Assembly (NCBI RefSeq): GCF_008180195.1
Contig: NZ_VTAV01000013.1
Span: forward strand, 82,151-146,150
Length of the DNA: 64,000 nt
Direction: 5' to 3'
Source of the DNA: Sphingobacterium phlebotomi
GTDB lineage: Bacteria; Bacteroidota; Bacteroidia; Sphingobacteriales; Sphingobacteriaceae
Both the position numbers and the translations under genes were made by a program. Shown here piece by piece: positions 1 to 8,864 of the stretch. The first letter of the stretch is position 1. Each line of letters begins with the position of its first letter. Below the pieces are notes generated by a model. The model had not been told where the DNA came from and did not search any database. It saw only the letters and a list, made by a program, of their open reading frames with translations.

Positions 1-1
1 G

Positions 2-2317
2 GGGGATGCGGTGCAAGTCGAAACGATATATAGTTCCGGTGGACGAGGAAGGCTGCCTTCATGGGAAATGCCATTACGAGCGAACATCCTCTCGGGTAAA
101 TCGTATGATTTCAACAAATATGTACTCGGGTCATTTAAGGACAATGTACCCTCGTACTACACGATTGGTTTTTTCATGAACAGCTATTTAACCAATCACC
201 ATGGTATCGCCAGTCACGAAAAAATAATGGCGGATATGCGTAAAAAATTACTCCGTCCTTTTAATTTCCAGCGAGCAGTTAAACAGATTTCGGACGAGAA
301 ACCCCCGGAGATCTTTAAAAACACCATCATGGAGCTGACAAAAAAATGGGAACAAGAATCTTCCGTTTCACCAGACACACCAAACCTCCAGACAAAAGAC
401 AGCCGGTATCCTAGCGATTACTTATTGCCTCAGATGAATGAAAATCAAGAGCTGTATGTCCTGAAATCCTCTCCTACTACAGTAAATGAAATCAAGCGTT
501 TGGATAATTTGGGAAATGAAACGGGCATCATAAAAACCGGTCGACAAATAACACCCTATTTTCATCTTCGAAAGAACGAAATCGTTTGGGACGAACATCG
601 CAAACATGCTCGATTTGGCAAACAAACGTACAATGTAATCAATGTATATAATACGGAAACGAGACGGACCAAAACACTGACAAAAGCATCACGCTATTAC
701 GCTCCTGCATTTCATCCCATTCGTGATGAAATTGTAGTTGTTGAAGTAGATCCGGCAAATATCAGCAAATTGGTTATCCTGCATTCTAAAACCGGCGATA
801 TACTGGACAGCATTACCGTTCCTCATGGAATGCATATACAACAGCCGCAATATCACGGCTCCGGCACAAAAATTATAGCCATCGCGGTTGCCGAACAAGG
901 AACAAATTTAGTGGAATTTAACCTAGAAACTAAAGAGCATCATCTGTTTCTTCCATGGGGAAATCAGCAACTGGAACGTCCGTCTTATTATCATGATGAT
1001 ATTATCTTCAAAGCGAACGGTGACGGTATCGATAATATCTATTTATTTAATAAGATAAGCGGACAACATAGGTTAACAGACGTTGCGTTCGGTGCATTCA
1101 ACCCTTCTATTGGCACGAATGGATTGCTGTTATACAATGATTATCAATATAACGGATACAAACTCGCACAGAAGGAAATAGCGCTTCCTACAACAGGAAA
1201 ACGCGACCAGACTCGTCTCCCCTATATTTCACCTACATTGAATAGTGTCCAAAGAGACACTTTATCGAATGAATCGACTACTCCTATAATTGTCCAAAAC
1301 TATAACCCTAGCTCGCATTTGATTAATTTTCACAGCTTATCTATTAGCAGCACCAACTTTGAAAGTTTTGACAATTATATTCCGGGCATATTCTGGCTAT
1401 CAAACGATATACTAAATACGACGCAGATGAAACTGGGCTACGAGTTTGACCCCGATATATCAAAAAGCCATTATTCTGTAGAGGTTTCCTATAAACGTTA
1501 CCTTCCCACATTCACTGCACGCTACATGAACAGGGGAATGGTAGGCAATGCAGTATTGGGTAATAACCCCAACAATATCGTCATGTTTGACTACCGTGAC
1601 CATCAAGCAACCTTCGAAATGTCTATCCCCCTCTCCATTTATCGGCGTAATATCGTATATAGCTACGGCCTTAACTTCGGCACATCGTATACAAAGCGTT
1701 ACAATACCAGTTTAAATTTGCAAAACTTCCAAGAGGTGGTTGCTTTCCCATTAAACTACCAAGTGTATATCAATAGAAATAGTATGCGTAGTAAAATGGA
1801 TCTGGCGCCACGCTGGGGGCAAAATATGAGCCTAACTTTCCGACACCTTCCTTTTGAGCGCGGTCTATCCGGAGAAGTTTTATCGCTACGCACAAACTTT
1901 TACTTCCCTGGTCTGTGGTCGAATCACAGCTTGCAATTACGGTTTGCCGCGCAAAAGAACAATGGCATATATTTAGGGACGTATGACATCCCGATGGTAT
2001 CCGGATGGGGTCATTTTAGTTCGCCTATTGTCAACAATACGGCGATGGCAAATTACAGATTACCGCTCTTTTATCCGGACTGGAGCATTGGTTCTCTCGC
2101 TTATATTAAGCGTTTCCAGGGCTTACTATTTTCTGACTTCCAAAATGTAGATGAAAGCTTAGCGCCAAAAACTTTTGGAATAGGCTTATCGGCAGATTTT
2201 AACGTTTTCAGGTATGTACTGCCTGACGTCAATGTGTCAACGAGGCTTACTTATATTAATGACAACACTGCCCCTAACAAAATAGTTCCCACATTTGGGA
2301 TTAGTTATAGTTATTAG
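2..2317 (+). CDS. Beta-propeller / outer-membrane beta-barrel protein, N-terminus cut by window edge
   Basis: The reading frame is open from the first bases of the window, so the real start lies upstream; the GTG at 11 is only an in-frame valine or alternative start. The visible part begins with a helical stretch (about residues 1-125). A region of WD40/TolB-like propeller blades follows (about 135-400), with repeated patterns such as SxDG-type blade ends and phrases like 'DNIYLFN'. The C-terminal 300 residues alternate aromatic and polar residues and end in Tyr, as outer-membrane barrels do. Related Bacteroidota proteins often carry a zinc-peptidase-like domain ahead of this, which cannot be checked here. 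Function unknown; surface location is inferred. The gene is convergent with pgk and shares a terminator with it. Confidence 0.6.
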   Translation, partial: GDAVQVETIYSSGGRGRLPSWEMPLRANILSGKSYDFNKYVLGSFKDNVPSYYTIGFFMNSYLTNHHGIASHEKIMADMRKKLLRPFNFQRAVKQISDEKPPEIFKNTIMELTKKWEQESSVSPDTPNLQTKDSRYPSDYLLPQMNENQELYVLKSSPTTVNEIKRLDNLGNETGIIKTGRQITPYFHLRKNEIVWDEHRKHARFGKQTYNVINVYNTETRRTKTLTKASRYYAPAFHPIRDEIVVVEVDPANISKLVILHSKTGDILDSITVPHGMHIQQPQYHGSGTKIIAIAVAEQGTNLVEFNLETKEHHLFLPWGNQQLERPSYYHDDIIFKANGDGIDNIYLFNKISGQHRLTDVAFGAFNPSIGTNGLLLYNDYQYNGYKLAQKEIALPTTGKRDQTRLPYISPTLNSVQRDTLSNESTTPIIVQNYNPSSHLINFHSLSISSTNFESFDNYIPGIFWLSNDILNTTQMKLGYEFDPDISKSHYSVEVSYKRYLPTFTARYMNRGMVGNAVLGNNPNNIVMFDYRDHQATFEMSIPLSIYRRNIVYSYGLNFGTSYTKRYNTSLNLQNFQEVVAFPLNYQVYINRNSMRSKMDLAPRWGQNMSLTFRHLPFERGLSGEVLSLRTNFYFPGLWSNHSLQLRFAAQKNNGIYLGTYDIPMVSGWGHFSSPIVNNTAMANYRLPLFYPDWSIGSLAYIKRFQGLLFSDFQNVDESLAPKTFGIGLSADFNVFRYVLPDVNVSTRLTYINDNTAPNKIVPTFGISYSY

Positions 2318-2359
2318 AACTGATAAAAGTATAGGACGACATTTAAATAGGTTAAAAAT

Positions 2360-2394
2360 AAACAGGGCAGACTAATAAGTCTACCCTGTTTTTA
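2360..2394. terminator. Bidirectional hairpin terminator between gene 1 and pgk
   Basis: Arms 2360-2373 and 2378-2391 pair over 14 positions with one mismatch, around a 4-base loop (aata). The hairpin has A-rich sequence on the left and a T-run on the right, so it can serve both convergent genes. Confidence 0.75.
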
Positions 2395-2413
2395 CCTATG
2401 ATATATGTTATTG

Positions 2414-3604
2414 TTAGTCTTCCAAAGCTTTCACTCCCGGCAATACCTTACCCTCCATATATTCCAATAAAGCACCGCCACCTGTACTGACATAGCTAAC
2501 ATGCTCGGTCATACCGAATTTAGAAACCGCAGCAGCAGAATCACCACCACCAATAAGGGAAAATGCACCGCGTTCAGTAGCTTTTACCACGGCATCAGCA
2601 ACTGCTTTCGTACCTTTCGCGAACGTATCAAATTCAAAAACCCCCATAGGACCATTCCATAATAATGTATTCGATGCGCTAATGACCTCTGCAAAGTGTT
2701 CAGAAGATTCCGGACCGATATCCAATCCCTCCCTGTCAGCAGGTATCTGGTCATTAGGTCCATTGTATGTATCTGCATCTTCCGCAAACTTATCGGCGAT
2801 TTGTGCATCCGTTGGTAGCACGAGATTCACGCCTTTTTCATCCGCCTTCTTCACCAATTCGTTGGCTAAATCCAATTTGTCTAATTCGACTAAAGATTTT
2901 CCAATCTCTCCTCCGCGGGCTTTTACGAATGTATACGCCATACCCCCACCAATAATCAAATTATCCACTTTGTCTAAAAGTGCCTCGATCAACTGAATTT
3001 TATCTGAAACCTTTGCCCCTCCCATAATTGCTGTAAAAGGGCGTTCCGACTTGTTCAATACTTTCTCCGCATTGTTAATCTCTGCCGCCATCAAATAGCC
3101 AGCATATTTGTTGTTAGGGAAAAATTGTGCAATAATCGCTGTAGAAGCGTGCGCGCGATGTGCGGTACCAAAAGCGTCGTTCACATACACATCACCCAGT
3201 TTTGCCAACTTTTCAGCAAACCCAACGTCTCCTTTTTCTTCTTCTTTATAAAAGCGTAAATTTTCCAAAAGAAGCACTTCCCCACCCGCTAGCCCCACGC
3301 TTTTTTGAATAGCTTCCTCTCCTATGCAGTCATTGGCAAACTGCACATCGACACCTAATACGCTCGATAGATGTTTAACAATATGCTTTAACGAATATTT
3401 GTCAGTAGGCCCTTCTTTTGGGCGCCCCAGATGAGACATCAATACAACAGCACCACCATCAGCTAAAATCTTTTTGATGGTAGGAGCTGCCCCTTGTATA
3501 CGGTTATCATCTGTTATATTAAAATTCTCATCCAAAGGCACATTAAAATCTACTCGAACCAACGCCTTTTTACCAGAGAAATTTAAATCATCAATAGTCT
3601 TCAT
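2414..3604 (-). CDS. pgk: Phosphoglycerate kinase
   Basis: Cytosolic glycolytic enzyme that moves the acyl phosphate of 1,3-bisphosphoglycerate to ADP, making ATP and 3-phosphoglycerate. The 396-residue length is normal for a bacterial PGK. Visible family motifs: VDFNVP (18-23) and SHLGRP (57-62) of the N-terminal substrate domain, GGAKVSDK (195-202) at the hinge, and the nucleotide-site GGGDSAAA (352-359). The start is the only ATG that keeps the full N-terminal motif. It lies 83 bp downstream of sppA on the same strand. The gap carries a strong palindrome (3631-3652) and a weak -7-like box, so it may have its own promoter. Nothing unusual in the protein. Confidence 0.97.
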   Translation of the reverse strand: MKTIDDLNFSGKKALVRVDFNVPLDENFNITDDNRIQGAAPTIKKILADGGAVVLMSHLGRPKEGPTDKYSLKHIVKHLSSVLGVDVQFANDCIGEEAIQKSVGLAGGEVLLLENLRFYKEEEKGDVGFAEKLAKLGDVYVNDAFGTAHRAHASTAIIAQFFPNNKYAGYLMAAEINNAEKVLNKSERPFTAIMGGAKVSDKIQLIEALLDKVDNLIIGGGMAYTFVKARGGEIGKSLVELDKLDLANELVKKADEKGVNLVLPTDAQIADKFAEDADTYNGPNDQIPADREGLDIGPESSEHFAEVISASNTLLWNGPMGVFEFDTFAKGTKAVADAVVKATERGAFSLIGGGDSAAAVSKFGMTEHVSYVSTGGGALLEYMEGKVLPGVKALED

Positions 3605-3630
3605 ATATATCTTTTTATTTATGTTTTATA

Positions 3631-3652
3631 GTCCGCGGTTTAAACCGTGGGC
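3631..3652. promoter_or_regulatory. Near-perfect palindrome in the pgk upstream region
   Basis: The core CGGTTTAAACCG (3636-3647) is a perfect 12-bp palindrome and pairing continues outwards, with G.T pairs, to 22 bp. On the minus strand it directly follows TATATTTA (3653-3660), one mismatch from the Bacteroidota -7 box TAnnTTTG, so it would cover the pgk transcription start. No T-run follows, which argues against a terminator. An operator or leader hairpin is an inference. Confidence 0.4.
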
Positions 3653-3687
3653 TAAATATAGAAAAAAGTAAGAATACTTACACCTAT

Positions 3688-5454
3688 TTATCTAATTTCA
3701 ACCCTATACGGAAGACGAGCTTGTATGCCAGACGATTTTAATACTGTACGAAGCTGCTCGACATGCTGTCTGTATTCGCCCAGTTCTTCGTCCATCATCC
3801 ACATCTTTATCCGCTCTTTAGACGTACTAAATAACGTCGCGAATGGATCTTTCAGTGTTGGATAATACATGACGCTGTAGTCCTTTAGTTTCGCCTTTGC
3901 CGCCGCCGCTTGTATAGCGCGATCGAGATTTCCGATACCATCTACCAATCCATGTTCCAACGCCTGGCTGCCCGTCCATACTCTTCCCTGTCCAATGCTA
4001 TCTACAGCGGCTACATCCATATTTCGGCCTGTTGCTACTTTCCCCGTAAACGTATTATAGATACGATCTACCTCAGCCTGTATAATAACTTTCTCTTCTT
4101 CTGTCAATGGACGGTCTACAGACGTCATCAAGTTTGCAAATTTGCCTGTTTTGACCTCATCCACATGTATACCCAATTTATTATTAAGCAGGCCTTGTAG
4201 ATTGGGAATCAAGCCAAATACCCCTATAGAACCCGTAAGTGTTTCCTTCTCTGCGAAAATGGAATCGGCCAAGGCAGAAATATAATATCCGCCGGAGGCC
4301 GCATAGTCGCCCATGGATACCATAATAGGCTTTACTTTCTTCGTTAACTCTACCTCGCGGGCAATGATGTCAGACGCCAGCGCAGAACCACCGGGTGAAT
4401 TCACCCGTAACACCACGGCTTTCACGCGATCGTCACGACGTAGTTTGCGAAGTTCCCGAGAAAGTTTATCACCGCCTATATTGCCTTCCGTACCTTCCCC
4501 GTCAACAATATCACCATACGCATACAACACAGCTACACGATCACCTTTTGTTTCCGTTTTTCCTTCCTTATTATAATCTAATAAGGAAACCGCAGGAACG
4601 TCCTTTTTCTCATCTATCTCCAAGCGCTCTTTTAACTTGGAGAGTACTTCATCTTTGTAACATTTACCATCGATAAATTTATATTGTACGGCATCATCAG
4701 CATTTCTTATCAAAAAGTTATCCGCAATATTTTTAAGGGTATCGGTGGAAATCTGCCTTCCTTCCGATACATTTTCCAGGAATGCGCTATACATGCTCCC
4801 CAAATAGGCTGTCATCTGTTCTCTATTGGCACTACTCATTTCATTCAGAATAAAAGGCTCAACAGCCGATTTATAGGTACCTACCTTAACCACCTGCATT
4901 TCCACTCCCAGTTTATCCAACGCTTCTTTCATAAACATGACCGAGGCAGAAAGTCCTTTAAACTCCAAGGAACCCTCGGGATTCAAATAAATTTCGTCGG
5001 CTACCGACGCTATATAATATGCTTTTTGTGTATAGACATCACTATGTGCCACAATAAACTTACCGGAGGATTTAAAGTCAACTAACGCATCGCGAATTTC
5101 TCTCAAACTTGCCATACCGGTATTAACGTATGTAGGATTGAGATATATCCCTTTTATACGATTGTCTTCTTTTGCTGCTGCGATACGGGAAATAATATCG
5201 TTTAATCCGAGCGATTTCATCTCACCATAACCGGGCAGGCTCATACTCTCCCAGGGATTCGATGATGTACGTTCAAGAATATTGTAATCTAACGAAACGT
5301 ATAGTACTGCGCTTGACGGAACATACACCTCCTCTTTCGACCCCATATTACTGACCGTAGCGGTGATAAATCCAATCATCACCATAAATAAAATAGCAAA
5401 AACGATGATCGTTCCTGTGATAGTCGCTAAGACGTATTTAAAAAAAGACTTCAT
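3688..5454 (-). CDS. sppA: Signal peptide peptidase SppA, 67K type (family S49)
   Basis: Membrane-anchored serine protease that degrades leftover signal peptides after secretion. The 588-residue length matches the long, tandem-domain SppA of Gram-negative bacteria. One transmembrane helix lies at about residues 8-32. The N-terminal S49 repeat carries the general-base lysine in YKSAVEP (Lys195). The C-terminal repeat carries the nucleophile in GDYAASGGY (Ser387), preceded by VNSPGGS. Both catalytic residues of the Ser/Lys dyad are present. It lies upstream of pgk on the same strand and is divergent from folK. I see no clear promoter box in the 85-bp divergent gap. Confidence 0.95.
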   Translation of the reverse strand: MKSFFKYVLATITGTIIVFAILFMVMIGFITATVSNMGSKEEVYVPSSAVLYVSLDYNILERTSSNPWESMSLPGYGEMKSLGLNDIISRIAAAKEDNRIKGIYLNPTYVNTGMASLREIRDALVDFKSSGKFIVAHSDVYTQKAYYIASVADEIYLNPEGSLEFKGLSASVMFMKEALDKLGVEMQVVKVGTYKSAVEPFILNEMSSANREQMTAYLGSMYSAFLENVSEGRQISTDTLKNIADNFLIRNADDAVQYKFIDGKCYKDEVLSKLKERLEIDEKKDVPAVSLLDYNKEGKTETKGDRVAVLYAYGDIVDGEGTEGNIGGDKLSRELRKLRRDDRVKAVVLRVNSPGGSALASDIIAREVELTKKVKPIMVSMGDYAASGGYYISALADSIFAEKETLTGSIGVFGLIPNLQGLLNNKLGIHVDEVKTGKFANLMTSVDRPLTEEEKVIIQAEVDRIYNTFTGKVATGRNMDVAAVDSIGQGRVWTGSQALEHGLVDGIGNLDRAIQAAAAKAKLKDYSVMYYPTLKDPFATLFSTSKERIKMWMMDEELGEYRQHVEQLRTVLKSSGIQARLPYRVEIR

Positions 5455-5539
5455 AATTATTTTCTGTTTTTACGTCTCTAATTTAGAGGTTTCTTTTGAA
5501 GAATTCGAAATTTAAATAGATTAGCTTTATCTTTAAACT

Positions 5540-6043
5540 ATGAACAAGGTGTTTTTGTTATTAGGTGCAAACTTGGGCAATCCCGCCACGCAATTAGCAA
5601 AGGCTCTCGAGAAAATTGAAAGCGTGGTGGGGAAGATAGAGGCTTGTTCATCGCTTTACGAATCCGAAGCCTGGGGCGTAACGGATCAGCCCATATTTCT
5701 TAATCAAGTGGCACTCGTATCTACTTCTCTTTCGCCGTTGGATGTACTAGATAACGTCCAAGCAATTGAAGATAATTTGGGACGCGTACGAATATCAAAA
5801 TGGGGTGCCAGAGTCATTGATATTGATATTTTGTACTTTAATTACGACTGCATTCAACACGAACGTTTAATTGTTCCGCATCCATATCTGCCCGACCGAA
5901 GATTTGTATTGGTTCCGCTTTCTGAAATCGCACCTTCCTTCACACATCCTACATTAGGCATAACAACAGTTGACTTATTAGCAAAATGTGAAGATCATCT
6001 AGGTGTACATCTTTATAATCCAGACGATAACAATGCAATATAG
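5540..6043 (+). CDS. folK: 2-amino-4-hydroxy-6-hydroxymethyldihydropteridine pyrophosphokinase (HPPK)
   Basis: Transfers pyrophosphate from ATP to 6-hydroxymethyl-7,8-dihydropterin, the step before dihydropteroate synthase in folate synthesis. The 167-residue length is usual for a single-domain HPPK. Motifs visible: LLGANLGNP at the N-terminus, the metal-binding DIDILYFN run at about residue 94, and PHPYLPDRRFVLVPL near 113-127. The stop overlaps the start of the next gene (Hpt) by 11 bases, so the two are probably translated together. A TATCTTTA sequence at 5528-5535 is one mismatch from the Bacteroidota -7 box and would give an almost leaderless mRNA. Confidence 0.95.
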   Translation: MNKVFLLLGANLGNPATQLAKALEKIESVVGKIEACSSLYESEAWGVTDQPIFLNQVALVSTSLSPLDVLDNVQAIEDNLGRVRISKWGARVIDIDILYFNYDCIQHERLIVPHPYLPDRRFVLVPLSEIAPSFTHPTLGITTVDLLAKCEDHLGVHLYNPDDNNAI

Positions 6044-6383
6044 ATTGATCAATCCATCGGTTATCAAAGAAAACTTGATGAATAACGAAGAGTTAATCTT
6101 CCAATTTCTTAGCCTCTATCAAGAACAGATACCTCTTGACTTACAAGCATTAAAAGAAGCAACGACATCAGGGGTACATATTGAAATTGCTAATAAGGCT
6201 CATCATATAAAACCAACAATGGAATATATCGGGGCGCACACTTTACGAGAGAAGCTACAAAAACTAGAGTACGCAGGAAAAAATGGTGCTGAAATCCTCC
6301 ACATCCATACGCTATTTTTGGATATAGAAAATGAGATATTAACACTACTGCAAGAAATCGCCGACTATAAGCAGCGTACGTGA
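6033..6383 (+). CDS. Stand-alone Hpt (histidine phosphotransfer) domain protein
   Basis: A 116-residue, all-helical protein that looks like a single Hpt domain, which relays phosphate between receiver domains in multistep phosphorelays. The phospho-acceptor motif is AHHIKPTMEYIG; by family comparison the acceptor is His57, followed by Lys60. I chose the ATG at 6033, not the upstream codon at 6003, because it starts the domain cleanly and overlaps folK by 11 bases, a typical coupled arrangement. No histidine kinase or receiver gene is nearby, so its partners are unknown. The motif has Pro-Thr where many Hpt proteins have Gly-Ser, as I recall for Bacteroidota members. Confidence 0.8.
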   Translation: MQYRLINPSVIKENLMNNEELIFQFLSLYQEQIPLDLQALKEATTSGVHIEIANKAHHIKPTMEYIGAHTLREKLQKLEYAGKNGAEILHIHTLFLDIENEILTLLQEIADYKQRT

Positions 6384-6399
6384 AATATCCCAATACGGA

Positions 6400-7092
6400 C
6401 TACGATCGATCCCGCCGTTTCTGTAAAGTAAAATGCAGTTGTGACAAAATGAAATAAGCTAATAGAATAAGTGGTAAAGCTAAAAAGTGGAGTGTAAATA
6501 GAAAAACGATACTGATAAACAGGAAAATATATTTGAACTTGTTTTCACGCCACGCCAACGAAGATAATTTCATACTAAATAAACGGATTTCAGACACTAA
6601 TAAGAAACTAACAATCGCCACGATAACAAGCAATATCCAAGGTTGATATATCCAGGTGGGATGTACAGCACCAATAAAGGGCAAGGACATGATAAAGAAA
6701 GCATTCATAGGTGTATTAAGGCCTATAAATTCGGACGTCTGTCGTTCATCAATATTAAACTTTGCTAATCTCAATGCCGAAAATGCCGTGACAACAAATC
6801 CCAAATACGGAAGGTAAACATGGTCTGTAGATGCCTCCAGTAACTTATACAAAACCGCTCCCGGTAAAAAACCAAAGCTGATGACATCGGCCAAAGAATC
6901 TAATTCTTTCCCAATATTCGATTTAACATCAAGTAACCGAGCCACCATTCCATCAAAAAAATCAAATATTCCCGAAACGAGGACACAGTAGAACGCCAAC
7001 AGAAACTCTCCCTTTAATACAAATAGAACACCAATACAACCGCTAAAAAGATTGAGACACGTTAATGTATTTGGAATATGTTTTTTCATCAC
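6400..7092 (-). CDS. pssA: CDP-diacylglycerol-serine O-phosphatidyltransferase
   Basis: Integral membrane enzyme joining CDP-diacylglycerol and serine to make phosphatidylserine, the precursor of phosphatidylethanolamine. At 230 residues with about six to seven hydrophobic segments it fits the type II PssA family. The CDP-alcohol phosphotransferase signature is perfect: Asp47-Gly48, Ala51-Arg52, Gly61, Asp65, Asp69. Two adjacent ATG codons are possible starts. It follows rho on the same strand, but the rho terminator (7108-7138) ends only 15 bases upstream of the start codon, so expression needs read-through or a promoter inside the rho end. Convergent with the Hpt gene. Confidence 0.93.
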   Translation of the reverse strand: MMKKHIPNTLTCLNLFSGCIGVLFVLKGEFLLAFYCVLVSGIFDFFDGMVARLLDVKSNIGKELDSLADVISFGFLPGAVLYKLLEASTDHVYLPYLGFVVTAFSALRLAKFNIDERQTSEFIGLNTPMNAFFIMSLPFIGAVHPTWIYQPWILLVIVAIVSFLLVSEIRLFSMKLSSLAWRENKFKYIFLFISIVFLFTLHFLALPLILLAYFILSQLHFTLQKRRDRS

Positions 7093-7107
7093 AATTACAA
7101 AAAATTA

Positions 7108-7138
7108 AAGCCACCCCTTTGAGAACAAAGGATGGCTT
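7108..7138 (-). terminator. Terminator downstream of rho
   Basis: On the minus strand an imperfect stem (AAGCCATCCTTT pairing with AAAGGGGTGGCTT, with a small bulge) is followed by TTTAATTTTTTG. It begins 27 bases after the rho stop. Confidence 0.65.
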
Positions 7139-7165
7139 AAAAATAGAAAATATCAAAGAAATTAG

Positions 7166-8659
7166 CTATTTATTCATACTAATCAAAAACTCTTCGTTTG
7201 ATCTTGTTCCACGCATTTGTGTCAACAGGAACTCCATTGCTTCCGTAGAATTCATATCGGCTAAGTGATTACGTAATACCCACATACGTTGCAAGATATC
7301 GCGATCTACAAGTAGGTCGTCACGACGCGTACTGGAAGCTGTCAAATCGATGGCTGGGAAAATACGTTTGTTAGCCAGCTTACGGTCAAGCTGAAGCTCC
7401 ATATTACCCGTACCTTTAAATTCTTCGAAAATCACATCGTCCATTTTTGAACCTGTATCTGTCAAAGCGGTTGCCAATATCGTCAATGACCCGCCTTTCT
7501 CGATATTACGTGCCGCTCCGAAGAAACGTTTTGGTCTGTGTAACGCATTAGCATCTACCCCACCCGATAGGATTTTCCCAGATGCTGGAGCAACTGTGTT
7601 ATACGCCCGAGCCAAACGCGTAATGGAGTCTAATAGAATAACGACATCATGTCCGCACTCGACCATTCGCTTTGCCTTCTCCAACACAATATTAGCAATC
7701 TTCACATGACGATCTGCAGGCTCATCAAAAGTAGAAGAAATCACTTCAGCACGTACATTTCTTGCCATATCGGTCACCTCCTCTGGACGTTCGTCAATCA
7801 GTAAGATAATAAGGTAAACCTCTGGATGATTCTTTGCAATCGCATTAGCGACTTCTTTCAATAGATTTGTTTTACCAGTTTTAGGTTGCGCCACAATCAA
7901 TCCACGTTGACCTTTACCGATAGGTGTAAACAAGTCCATAATACGTGTCGAATGGTTACCTGCTCCTAAGTCTAGGTTTAGTTTCTCGTCTGGAAACAAA
8001 GGAGTCAGGTAATCAAATGGTACCCGATCCCGAATTTCCGCAGGGTTTTGACCGTTGATAGATTCTACTCGAACCAACGGAAAATATTTTTCCCCTTCTT
8101 TTGGTGGACGAATAGAACCACGCACATTGTCACCTGTTTTCAATCCAAATAATTTAATTTGGGATTGAGAAACATAAATATCATCCGGAGATGTTAAATA
8201 GTTATAATCCGATGAGCGTAAGAAACCGTAGCCATCCGGCATAATTTCCAACACGCCTTCATTAACGATAACATTGTCAAAATCTGTTGGAAGTACCGGA
8301 GATGAAGTTTCTGTTTTAGGAACGGAAGTAGATTCTTTTTCTCTTGTTACGTTGGTTTCGGATTCTGCTTCAGTTGACGAAACGTCATCTGTTTTTGAAA
8401 AATCAGCTGGTGATGTCCGTTTGGTTATCGCCACAGGCTCCGTTTTTAATGTTCTGACTCGCTTTCTCGTTCTTTCCGCAGCAGAGCTTTCGACCGCTTT
8501 CTCTTCTTGATCTTCTTCTTCGATAGATCGCTTCGCTATAACCTTAATACGATCAATCAATTCTTGTTTGCGCAGTTTATCGGCATCAGTGATGCCTAAT
8601 ACTTTTGCAATCTCGCGTAACTCTGACACGAGTTTGGTGTTTAGTGCATTAATATCCAT
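7166..8659 (-). CDS. rho: Transcription termination factor Rho
   Basis: Hexameric RNA-dependent ATPase that releases transcripts. Domains in order: Rho N-terminal helical domain (about 1-45), a Ser/Thr/acidic low-complexity insert (about 48-125) that many Bacteroidota Rho proteins carry, a cold-shock-like RNA-binding domain (about 130-205, with MPDGYGFLR), and the RecA-like ATPase. The Walker A is QPKTGKTN (258-265); the ILLIDERPEEV and LLDSITRLARAYN motifs that follow are typical of Rho. The 497-residue length exceeds E. coli Rho (419) because of the insert. The nearest promoter match (8835-8864) implies a leader of about 170 bases containing a hairpin, which is a candidate for autoregulation. 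Confidence 0.97.
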   Translation of the reverse strand: MDINALNTKLVSELREIAKVLGITDADKLRKQELIDRIKVIAKRSIEEEDQEEKAVESSAAERTRKRVRTLKTEPVAITKRTSPADFSKTDDVSSTEAESETNVTREKESTSVPKTETSSPVLPTDFDNVIVNEGVLEIMPDGYGFLRSSDYNYLTSPDDIYVSQSQIKLFGLKTGDNVRGSIRPPKEGEKYFPLVRVESINGQNPAEIRDRVPFDYLTPLFPDEKLNLDLGAGNHSTRIMDLFTPIGKGQRGLIVAQPKTGKTNLLKEVANAIAKNHPEVYLIILLIDERPEEVTDMARNVRAEVISSTFDEPADRHVKIANIVLEKAKRMVECGHDVVILLDSITRLARAYNTVAPASGKILSGGVDANALHRPKRFFGAARNIEKGGSLTILATALTDTGSKMDDVIFEEFKGTGNMELQLDRKLANKRIFPAIDLTASSTRRDDLLVDRDILQRMWVLRNHLADMNSTEAMEFLLTQMRGTRSNEEFLISMNK

Positions 8660-8716
8660 TAACTTTTTACTATGAGATATAGGATTTTACTTTTTTTGAA
8701 TTTATCCAAATTATAC

Positions 8717-8749
8717 TTTTAGCAAATGCTGTTTTTAGATGTGCTAAAA
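8717..8749 (-). promoter_or_regulatory. Hairpin in the predicted rho mRNA leader
   Basis: Arms 8717-8724 and 8742-8749 are perfect 8-bp complements (TTTTAGCA / TGCTAAAA) around a 17-base loop, about 60 bases upstream of the rho start codon. A regulatory role is inference. Confidence 0.3.
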
Positions 8750-8834
8750 ATATGATAGGGGTGTATAACTAAACTATTTTAATTAATAATGTAAGCTATT
8801 TGCCCCCTCTTCAGGATAAATCTGAGAATTGGCA

Positions 8835-8864
8835 CAAAAATAACATAACATTTGTATATTCAAA
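8835..8864 (-). promoter_or_regulatory. Bacteroidota-type promoter for rho
   Basis: Read on the minus strand: TTTG (8861-8864), 18 bp, then TATTTTTG (8835-8842). Both elements match the Bacteroidota consensus exactly. Transcription would begin near 8828, leaving about 170 bases of leader. Confidence 0.6.

Noticed and set aside
4684..5085. 133-codon plus-strand frame inside sppA
   Set aside because: It is opposite a confident sppA and its translation has no recognisable domain.
8274..8510. Ser/Val-rich plus-strand frame inside rho
   Set aside because: It mirrors the low-complexity Ser/Glu insert of Rho and has no independent support.
8700..8720. TATAATTTGG as a second rho promoter box
   Set aside because: The spacer is one base too long for TAnnTTTG and no TTTG lies at the right distance.
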